Made by a program: the position numbers and the translations under genes. The notes beneath the pieces are model-generated. The model saw only the letters and a program-made list of their open reading frames with translations. It was not told the origin of the DNA and searched no databases. From Bacteroidota bacterium (GTDB taxonomy: Bacteria > Bacteroidota > Bacteroidia > Flavobacteriales > Weeksellaceae): 13,322 bases of DNA. How positions within the stretch are numbered: the stretch's first letter is position 1; each line of letters opens with the position of its first letter. Positions 7,090 through 12,043 of this stretch are shown here, piece by piece. The stretch is from NCBI GenBank assembly GCA_023460855.1, contig JAEWOS010000028.1, positions 1 to 13,322 of the forward strand. Reading direction: 5' to 3'.

Positions 7090-7647
7090 TTATTTTAAAA
7101 TTTTTGTAATAGCTGATTGATATAGTATTTTCTTTTGTTCTCTGATTTCTTCAGTTAAAGCGATTTCCAAAACATGGAGTTTCCTGAACTCGATTATTTT
7201 TTGTTGAAATTCTAAGGGAGGAATTTCCAATTCGAAATCTTCAAGTTCCTTTTTTCTCAACGAAAGAATAGTACTGCCGGTTGCTGCCTGCTGAAAATAA
7301 GAAATATTCTGAGGCAAGTTTAGGATTGCTGAGAGGTATTGCGGAAGGATTTTGTGGGTGTTCAACCTGATGATGTAAAATACTGAAGATGCCACGGTCT
7401 TTCCCCAGTTGCTGTCATAGGCTGCTGCAAAGAATCGGTTTCCTTTTGCGGCAAACAATATATCTCCAATTGCCAAGCAGGTATCGGTAAATTTAGTATC
7501 TTCGGGAAGAAAAGTATCAATATTCCGTAAGAGAACCCCTTCATCCGTAAAGTTCTTTGCTTGGAGATACTGTATAAATCCCTCTCTTTCAGAGCGTTCA
7601 TACGCACCAAACTGAATTTTAGAAATCTCTTTAAGTTTTAGTTTCAT
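7090..7647 (-). CDS. Half-size HsdS with one TRD
   Basis: The protein is 185 aa from the chosen ATG at 7647. It has one target recognition domain (about residues 1-145) and one conserved helix ending (PPLEFQQKIIEFRKL ... EEIREQKKILYQSAITKIL), so it is about half a normal HsdS. An upstream in-frame ATG at 7740 would add 31 residues, but it lies upstream of the promoter-like -33 site (7712-7715) and the added residues look unlike HsdS, so I prefer 7647. Half-S proteins can dimerise and make a working methylase with HsdM on a symmetric target. It is the first gene of the cargo operon and 6 bp from hsdM. It may be a second specificity, a dimerising half-S, or a regulator or decoy. Confidence 0.82.
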   Translation of the reverse strand: MKLKLKEISKIQFGAYERSEREGFIQYLQAKNFTDEGVLLRNIDTFLPEDTKFTDTCLAIGDILFAAKGNRFFAAAYDSNWGKTVASSVFYIIRLNTHKILPQYLSAILNLPQNISYFQQAATGSTILSLRKKELEDFELEIPPLEFQQKIIEFRKLHVLEIALTEEIREQKKILYQSAITKILK

Positions 7648-7660
7648 ACCTGATTTACAT

Positions 7661-7675
7661 TGTAGGTGTTCTACA
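7661..7675. promoter_or_regulatory. Operator-like inverted repeat at the cargo promoter
   Basis: TGTAG-5 nt-CTACA forms a 15-bp dyad just downstream of the predicted start point of the cargo operon and 13 bp upstream of the half-S ATG. Its location in the first transcribed bases is where a repressor would block transcription; a 5'-UTR hairpin is the alternative. No regulator gene is adjacent, so the element's HTH protein or a host protein would be the candidate ligand. Confidence 0.4.
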
Positions 7676-7683
7676 TTTAAAAG

Positions 7684-7715
7684 CAAAGTAATGCAATTAA
7701 TTTCATATGTACAAA
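7684..7715 (-). promoter_or_regulatory. Promoter of the HsdS-HsdM-CBASS operon
   Basis: On the minus strand TTTG (7715-7712) is followed after 20 nt by TTACTTTG (7691-7684), one base off the Bacteroidota TAnnTTTG element. The predicted start is about 7678, some 30 nt before the half-S ATG at 7647. This is the only good promoter I see between the VapE gene and the cargo, so it would drive all seven genes down to Cap5. Confidence 0.5.
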
Positions 7716-7800
7716 TATTTTTTTTAGTAGGAGTTTTCAAATTGATTAAATATTTAAATTCTCAATTTACTCTTCAGTATAATAATAGAGAAATCTTATG

Positions 7801-7822
7801 TGATTTTTTCAATAAAAAATCA
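7801..7822. repeat. Perfect inverted repeat TGATTTTTT / AAAAAATCA
   Basis: Perfect 9-bp arms enclose a CAAT loop. It abuts the palindrome at 7823-7841 with no gap. On the minus strand its T-run follows that palindrome, so it could supply the U-tract of a terminator. Confidence 0.6.
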
Positions 7823-7841
7823 TGTTCAGTGTCACTGAACA
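7823..7841. promoter_or_regulatory. Perfect 19-bp palindrome (operator or terminator stem)
   Basis: TGTTCAGTG and CACTGAACA flank a single central T: a perfect dyad about 110 bp upstream of the cargo promoter's -33 site. As DNA it looks like a dimeric-regulator operator. As minus-strand RNA it can form an 8-bp stem with a 3-nt loop, with UGAUUUUUU following, so it may instead insulate the cargo from read-through. Both readings fit; no matching regulator is visible. Confidence 0.5.
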
Positions 7842-8126
7842 GACCAGTAGATTGAACAAAATAAAAGAAGGGCTACAGTCAATACAGTGCAATTGAATGA
7901 GGAAAGAAATGGGAGTAAGGACGTAAGCAAACTTTGGCAAAAGAAAATTTTTATTTTTTAGCTCAAAAATTTACCTATTAATTTTAGGAAGTTTGACGCA
8001 GCATAATGATATGCATGTTTTAGTTTGCTTTGGAAATATCCTAATTCATATATATTTTTTCAGGAAAAAATAAAAAAAAGTTTTTTGCCCAAAAGTGGTT
8101 ACTGCCCTTACTGCCATAAAATAAAG

Positions 8127-8153
8127 AAAAGCAGTGCTTTTGGCACTACTTTT
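8127..8153 (-). terminator. Terminator of the primase-helicase gene
   Basis: The arms AAAAGCAGTGC (8127-8137) and GCACTACTTTT (8143-8153) pair with one mismatch around a 5-nt loop, 43 bp beyond the VapE stop. On the minus strand the stem is followed by TTTTCTTT. The symmetric A and T runs make it potentially bidirectional. Confidence 0.65.
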
Positions 8154-8195
8154 CAAGAGAGTATATTTCAAGGCTGATTGTAAAGAAATTGATTA

Positions 8196-10376
8196 CTAAT
8201 TTGGAAATCTGTACGGCAACTTTCCGACCTCGGAATTATCGGTTTCAATAGGTTCTTTTTTTCGGGCTCTTAGATCAACTTCATCAACATCGAGAACATT
8301 TACAACATAGACGTAGCTTTTATTTCGTACTATTCTCGTAAACCCGTGTTTTTTTAATGCTTTGCCCAATTTATTTACAGTACCGTCTGTCACATTTATA
8401 TTAGCTACAGTAGCCAGCCGAACTGCGATTTGAGAAGCATTCAGGAATGCATTTGCCGTTTCTCTTGTTGCGGGTTCAAACCATGTCAATAACAGCTCTT
8501 CTTCTGGACTCATTAATTGGTACTGCTCGTTGTTAGCGTTAATGTCTTTGATTTCTTCCTGGTTGAACCAATGGCGGAAGCCGTCTTTAAAAAGTTTTAA
8601 TGCCTGTGCGTAGCACAGATTGATATCTACTTCGTGTTGATATTCGATTTTCTCCAGTTCAAAGCACAGGAAACGACGGGAGCCGGTGGTGTCGTTCAGG
8701 AACTGTGCGGTGTTCACGCTGCCGGCGAAGCTGGCACGGCGTGGCATGTTCTCATTGTTATGGCCGTAGGCTTTTCGCATTCTGATATGGGTTTTGGTGA
8801 TAAGTTCCTTTAGAGAACCGATTTCTGTCCGGTTCAGGTTTTCGAGTTCGTCCAGGTTGATCAGCATGCATTCTGCAAGGTGGATTAAAGTGTCTTTGTT
8901 GTTGGGGTTTACGGTTCCGGAGAAGATATACTGTTTAAGTTCCCGGGGCATCAATTTTTCGATCCAGGTCGTTTTTCCGAGTCCCTGTTTGCCTGAAAAG
9001 ACGATCACGGTCTGATTAATTTGCTTTTCGTCCAGAACACACGCAACCATGGCCACAAACCACTTTTTGAAACATTCTTTCCAGAGGTCCGGTTTTGTGG
9101 TGGTAATCGTTAAGGCTAATTCTTCAATGTGATCTTTATCGCCCGTATATTCCGGCAAATTTTCGAAGTAGTCTTTGAATGGATCGTACATTTCGCAAAA
9201 GTCGGAATGCAACAGGTTCCGGAGGGAGTTGATGCTGCAGCGGACTTTTGCTTTCTGGATTTCGCGAAGGATTGAGTTTTCTTTAAAGTCGGTGATGTAT
9301 TTCCAGGTCTTTCCGTTTACTCTTTTGTATTCCAGTTTTCCCAAGACTTCGTTGTAGCGGAATTTGTATCTGTTGTTGAGAAAATTTTCCAGTTTGTCAA
9401 TTTGGGCGGGTTCTTCTTCATCGTCTATACTCATGGTTCCGGCTAGAGTTGCTGTCGCGGATGATTCGTCTGAATTTTTTCTTATGCTCGCGGATTGTGC
9501 GGATTTGGCAGATTTTTTTTGCGGTGTGAAATTGTCGGTGGCGTACTCTGAGGTGTTGGAATAGGCGCTTTTTACTGCGGTCATTACTTCCTGGGTGTTG
9601 TAGTCGTAATCGGCTAAGATATAGCCTAATGCAAGGGATTCCGGAACTCCTTTTCGGTTCAGGTTGTTGGCGAGGGTGAAAACAAAGTAATTGCGGCTGC
9701 CTTCGACAAATTGGTATTTCTTTTCGGTGAACTGGATGCAGTGGTGGTACAAAGCATCGTAATCCGCTGGCGGATTACTTTGATGCTTTGAGATTCCTTC
9801 GCTATGCTCGGAATGACAAACTTCTGGTTTCGGATTATCAGTAAAGACTTCGGCGTTTTCGTTCAGATATAATTCAGGATCGGAAGAAAAGAAGCAAAGT
9901 CTTGTTATGTCTTTACCGGATTTATCGATTTCTACCTCCAATAATTCTTCGAAATATCGCTGCAACTCCAAAAAAGTTTGTTTGTGCTGTTCTTTATCGG
10001 ATGAAACTTTCACGAAAATTTTTAGTCCATTTCCTGAAGGACTTACAAATGAAGCAAATACAAAATCCTCCATTCTGATTTTGGTCTTACACTGCTGCAG
10101 TTTATCTTTTTCGAGTTTGTCAATATCCAATACCATTAAGGCATTATAATTGGTAAGGAATTCCATTTTTCTTCCTCCGTTGAATGCTGCACTTGGCGTG
10201 AATGCGGGAAGTGATTTTTTGGCTCTCTCTGCGGCTTCCTTTTTATCGTCGGCTAGAGATTTTCTTAAATATGTGATTGCGTTTTGATATACGCCGGTTT
10301 TTATATCTGATAAGATTTTTAGAATGTCTTTCTGTTCGGTTACTTCGTTGAAGTTTTTGAATATGGTGGATTTCAT
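8196..10376 (-). CDS. Primase-like (BT4734-type)/PriCT/VapE superfamily 3 helicase
   Basis: The protein has 726 residues from the ATG at 10376 (numbering from there). The N-terminal primase-like domain shows VLDID (Asp84, Asp86) and SPSGNGLKIF (112-121). A PriCT-like helical segment follows at about 204-270 (FVEGSRNYFVFTLANNLNRKG), then a linker, then the VapE ATPase. This has Walker A GKQGLGKTT (462-470), Walker B LINLDE (505-510) and SVNTAQFLNDTTGSRRF (553-569). It probably initiates and unwinds replication of the excised element, like the replication proteins of phage satellites. An ATG at 10400 would add 8 residues, but it sits inside a 14-nt-period repeat, so I reject that start. Residues 187-210 and 289-297 are encoded by repeat DNA inserted in frame in linkers. 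Confidence 0.88.
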   Translation of the reverse strand: MKSTIFKNFNEVTEQKDILKILSDIKTGVYQNAITYLRKSLADDKKEAAERAKKSLPAFTPSAAFNGGRKMEFLTNYNALMVLDIDKLEKDKLQQCKTKIRMEDFVFASFVSPSGNGLKIFVKVSSDKEQHKQTFLELQRYFEELLEVEIDKSGKDITRLCFFSSDPELYLNENAEVFTDNPKPEVCHSEHSEGISKHQSNPPADYDALYHHCIQFTEKKYQFVEGSRNYFVFTLANNLNRKGVPESLALGYILADYDYNTQEVMTAVKSAYSNTSEYATDNFTPQKKSAKSAQSASIRKNSDESSATATLAGTMSIDDEEEPAQIDKLENFLNNRYKFRYNEVLGKLEYKRVNGKTWKYITDFKENSILREIQKAKVRCSINSLRNLLHSDFCEMYDPFKDYFENLPEYTGDKDHIEELALTITTTKPDLWKECFKKWFVAMVACVLDEKQINQTVIVFSGKQGLGKTTWIEKLMPRELKQYIFSGTVNPNNKDTLIHLAECMLINLDELENLNRTEIGSLKELITKTHIRMRKAYGHNNENMPRRASFAGSVNTAQFLNDTTGSRRFLCFELEKIEYQHEVDINLCYAQALKLFKDGFRHWFNQEEIKDINANNEQYQLMSPEEELLLTWFEPATRETANAFLNASQIAVRLATVANINVTDGTVNKLGKALKKHGFTRIVRNKSYVYVVNVLDVDEVDLRARKKEPIETDNSEVGKLPYRFPN
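9486..9512 (-). repeat. In-gene 9-nt-period repeat encoding SA(K/Q/S)
   Basis: Three imperfect 9-nt units of the AAATCCGCA type encode SAK-SAQ-SAS in the linker between the PriCT segment and the VapE ATPase. The units resemble the AATCnGC-rich dispersed repeats I associate with flavobacterial intergenic DNA. It is probably a flexible linker without enzymatic role. Confidence 0.45.
9751..9818. repeat. Dispersed repeat inserted in frame in the primase-helicase gene
   Basis: Two pieces lie side by side. At 9751-9789, AAAGCATC plus GTAATCCGC pairs with GCGGATTAC plus GATGCTTT around a 2-nt loop, giving 17-bp arms with one 3-nt bulge. At 9790-9817 on the minus strand is GTCATTCCGAGC...GGAATCTC, a sequence I recognise as a very common dispersed repeat; translated it gives the telltale CHSEHSEGIS. 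Both stay in frame and fall at the boundary between the primase-like and PriCT segments. Confidence 0.65.
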
Positions 10377-10384
10377 TATTTGAA

Positions 10385-10410
10385 ATTTTAGATTTTGCAT
10401 TTTAGATTTT
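10385..10410. repeat. Tandem ATTTTAGATTTT repeat upstream of VapE start
   Basis: Two copies of ATTTTAGATTTT (10385-10396 and 10399-10410) have a 14-nt period. They sit between the hairpin repeat and the chosen ATG at 10376 and create a spurious upstream ATG at 10400. AT-rich tandem repeats of this form are common in front of flavobacterial genes. Confidence 0.55.
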
Positions 10411-10420
10411 AAATTGAAAA

Positions 10421-10505
10421 ATTATACGCAAAGTCCGCAAAGTATTTTCTTTACAGTCTTTGCGCATAATTTTAAGGTTCGCAAAGGCGCTAACGCTTAG
10501 CAAAG
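10421..10505. repeat. REP-like hairpin and CGCAAAG repeat cluster
   Basis: ATTATACGCAAAG (10421-10433) and CTTTGCGCATAAT (10458-10470) are inverted 13-bp arms with one mismatch. Further CGCAAAG copies lie at 10436-10442 and 10480-10486, with a variant AGCAAAG at 10499-10505. A small GCTAA/TTAGC dyad lies at about 10488-10500. It fills most of the gap between the HTH and primase-helicase genes, resembles dispersed palindromic repeats of flavobacteria, and may attenuate or stabilise the mRNA. Confidence 0.6.
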
Positions 10506-10525
10506 TGCAGGTAGTTGAATAACAT

Positions 10526-10807
10526 TCACTTTTTTGCAAAGGATTTGTTGTAGTGATCCTGCATTGTCTTTTCAACATCAGACAGTTTGTAATAGATTTT
10601 GCTTCCTACCTGTGAGAAAGAAATTTTGCCTTCATCACGCCAAGTCTGTGCAGTCCTGCGAGAGATTTTAAGCATCGCTATCAGTTCCTCATTATCCAGG
10701 AATACTTCCTGTTTCGGTGCTGTCTTAGCGTTAAGTTTTTCGTGAATCTCATTAATTTTTGAGATTAGACCATCAAATTGCTCTTTGGATAAAATAATTG
10801 CTTCCAT
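10526..10807 (-). CDS. Excisionase-like helix-turn-helix protein
   Basis: The protein is 93 aa from the ATG at 10807. Residues 36-80 form a MerR/Xis-type winged HTH: FLDNEELIAMLKISRRTAQTWRDEGKI, then a wing (FSQVGSKIYYKLSDVEKTM). The N-terminal third is a helical, probably dimerising segment. Such proteins in Bacteroidota mobile elements act as excisionases or as regulators of excision and replication genes. The frame can be extended upstream to a TTG at 10903, but that would translate the GTCCCC repeat cluster into an unlikely Gly/Pro-rich leader, so I chose the internal ATG. It stands between the 301-aa gene and the primase-helicase gene. Its binding sites could be the GTCCCC motifs just upstream. 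Confidence 0.82.
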   Translation of the reverse strand: MEAIILSKEQFDGLISKINEIHEKLNAKTAPKQEVFLDNEELIAMLKISRRTAQTWRDEGKISFSQVGSKIYYKLSDVEKTMQDHYNKSFAKK

Positions 10808-10856
10808 AAAAATTGTTTGTTTAAGATTATGAAGCAAAGGTGTGGGAAAAGAAAAA

Positions 10857-11003
10857 GTCCCCGAGTCCCCAAATGGTCCCCTGGGGACTAAGTTTTTTTT
10901 CAAATCTCTCCCAAGTCTATTCTTTTCTCAGAATTTGGACGCTTGTCTTCTTTGGAAGGCTTCAAAATTGTTCGGATTGTTTGGGGACTTAGCGGAAGTC
11001 CCC
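10857..11003. repeat. Cluster of six GTCCCC/GGGGAC motifs (iterons or operators)
   Basis: Forward GTCCCC copies lie at 10857-10862, 10865-10870, 10876-10881 and 10998-11003; inverted GGGGAC copies lie at 10883-10888 and 10983-10988. They form two dyads: GTCCCC-T-GGGGAC (10876-10888) and GGGGACTT-5 nt-AAGTCCCC (10983-11003). The cluster spans the 3' end of the 301-aa gene and the upstream region of the HTH gene. Such G-runs stand out sharply in AT-rich DNA. A replication origin for the primase-helicase or an HTH operator are the best guesses. Confidence 0.6.
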
Positions 11004-11805
11004 CTTTATCTTCAAAACTGTTTACAATGACCGCAACAATATCATTCACGCTTCCTTCAATATACGGTCTGCCGTCTTCAAATAACTCTCTGGTTAACTG
11101 AAAGAAAACATCAACAATTTGATTTACATTGCAGTTTATTCTGAGTTTTGAATATGGCAGAAGCGAAGCAGGAAGTTCCTGTTTCTCGGGTTCCATTTCT
11201 GCCCGCATTTTTGTTAGCGTTTGAATTTTACCGATTAACTTTTCGCATTCTTCAGGAAATAGCGGCAGTTTATTGTTGACCATTTCAATGTCGGCGGTTC
11301 TGTAATCGTAAATTTCAGAAGTCAGAAAGTAGATTTGTTCCTGAACTGACGGAAAAGTATAAGTTTTCAGTTTGGTTTCTTTGAAACTAAAATACCTTTC
11401 ATCAGACAAAGCATTAATCTGACTATTCGGCGGTCTTTTTGACTTTGCCGTTTTTCTTTCTTCCTCAATCTTATTTCTTTTCAGTTCAATACAGGTCTGA
11501 AACTTGGTGAGTTTCGTGTCTTTTTTATTTTCGTGGAACAGGTCTTCATTCACTGTCAACAGTTTTTCGAAACGGTTTAACCACATTAAACTGTCTTTAT
11601 GAAGTTGGGAATGGTAGTTCAGAAAATCTGGGATTTCTGAATGTTTGATTTTGAACGCAATATTGATTAATGCCTGGCAATAATCTTCATTGCTATTCAG
11701 TTCTGAAATTTCAATGTTGAAATTTTCGTTCATCTCTTTGGCTTTTGCCTGACTTTTGAAGTCGGGAAACTGCACTGCTTCTTTTAATTTGTAGCGGTCC
11801 GGCAT
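10900..11805 (-). CDS. Element backbone protein of unknown function
   Basis: This 301-aa soluble protein is mostly helical and charged. I do not recognise the family with confidence. The last 90 residues (NVNQIVDVFFQLTREL ... GSVNDIVAVIVNSFEDKGG-LPLSPQTIRTIL) have the layout of the C-terminal regulatory domain seen in RteC-like proteins of Bacteroidota elements: helix, acidic loop, helix, and a terminal TIRTIL-type helix. This resemblance is faint. The gene lies between the integrase and the excisionase-like gene, the usual position of element-specific regulators. Its last codons contain one of the GGGGAC...GTCCCC dyads. A regulator or accessory of excision or replication is the most reasonable guess. 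Confidence 0.75.
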   Translation of the reverse strand: MPDRYKLKEAVQFPDFKSQAKAKEMNENFNIEISELNSNEDYCQALINIAFKIKHSEIPDFLNYHSQLHKDSLMWLNRFEKLLTVNEDLFHENKKDTKLTKFQTCIELKRNKIEEERKTAKSKRPPNSQINALSDERYFSFKETKLKTYTFPSVQEQIYFLTSEIYDYRTADIEMVNNKLPLFPEECEKLIGKIQTLTKMRAEMEPEKQELPASLLPYSKLRINCNVNQIVDVFFQLTRELFEDGRPYIEGSVNDIVAVIVNSFEDKGGLPLSPQTIRTILKPSKEDKRPNSEKRIDLGEI

Positions 11806-11853
11806 CGGTAAGTGTTTAAAAAAGTTATGGAATTGTGTTTGTAAAGGAAAAAA

Positions 11854-11913
11854 GCAATAATCTTTGGATTATAGCCAACAAACGCCCGAATATCTTGCGA
11901 TAATTAGGCGCTT
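11854..11913. repeat. Two hairpins between integrase and 301-aa gene
   Basis: GCAATAATC-TTTG-GATTATAGC (11854-11875) has 9-bp arms with one mismatch. AAACGCC (11880-11886) pairs with GGCGCTT (11907-11913), and a GATA/TATC stem with a GNRA-like loop nests inside on the minus strand. These lie between the integrase terminator and the start of the 301-aa gene, so they could be an operator or 5'-UTR structure of that gene. On the plus strand the second hairpin is followed by a T-rich run. Confidence 0.45.
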
Positions 11914-11988
11914 TTATTTCTTTTCTTCCTTTATACGAAAATTGGAAAACGGATGCAGGAAAGTCAAGATAATTTTTGAAAAAATCTT

Positions 11989-12022
11989 AAAAAAGTATGC
12001 TCCGTATTGACATACAGAGCAT
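11989..12022 (-). terminator. Integrase terminator
   Basis: The arms ATGCTCCGTAT (11997-12007) and ATACAGAGCAT (12012-12022) form an 11-bp stem with one mismatch (a G-U wobble in minus-strand RNA) and a 4-nt loop. Six A residues at 11989-11994 give a U-run on the minus-strand transcript. It lies about 20 bp beyond the integrase stop, so the integrase is transcribed separately from the genes downstream. Confidence 0.8.
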
Positions 12023-12043
12023 TAAGTTATTAACAATTTTCTT

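Larger units (their letters stand above)
7716..8195. other. Intergenic region between replication module and cargo
   Basis: About 480 AT-rich bases without a convincing gene on either strand. It holds the VapE terminator (8127-8153), a tandem TTACTGCC pair (8099-8106 and 8108-8115), and two abutting perfect inverted repeats (7801-7822 and 7823-7841). A 9-bp inverted pair AAGCAAACT / AGTTTGCTT also lies here (7925-7933 and 8022-8030). It marks the junction where the cargo joins the backbone. Confidence 0.6.

Noticed and set aside
7648..7740. N-terminal extension of the half-HsdS from an ATG at 7740
   Set aside because: The extension would be translated from DNA containing the predicted promoter and operator-like dyad, and its sequence does not resemble HsdS. 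The ATG at 7647 opens directly into a normal TRD start.
7822..7896. Plus-strand frame of 24 codons starting in the 19-bp palindrome
   Set aside because: Its first codons are dictated by the palindrome and there is no promoter or recognisable product.
8046..8117. Minus-strand frame of 23 codons after the VapE gene (MAVRAVTTF...)
   Set aside because: It begins within the TTACTGCC tandem and continues into A/T runs. It could be a remnant of a replication gene's 3' end but the evidence is too thin to call a pseudogene.
10808..10903. Extension of the HTH gene to a TTG at 10903
   Set aside because: It would encode the GTCCCC repeat cluster as a leader with no protein character. The ATG at 10807 gives a normal-sized excisionase-like protein.
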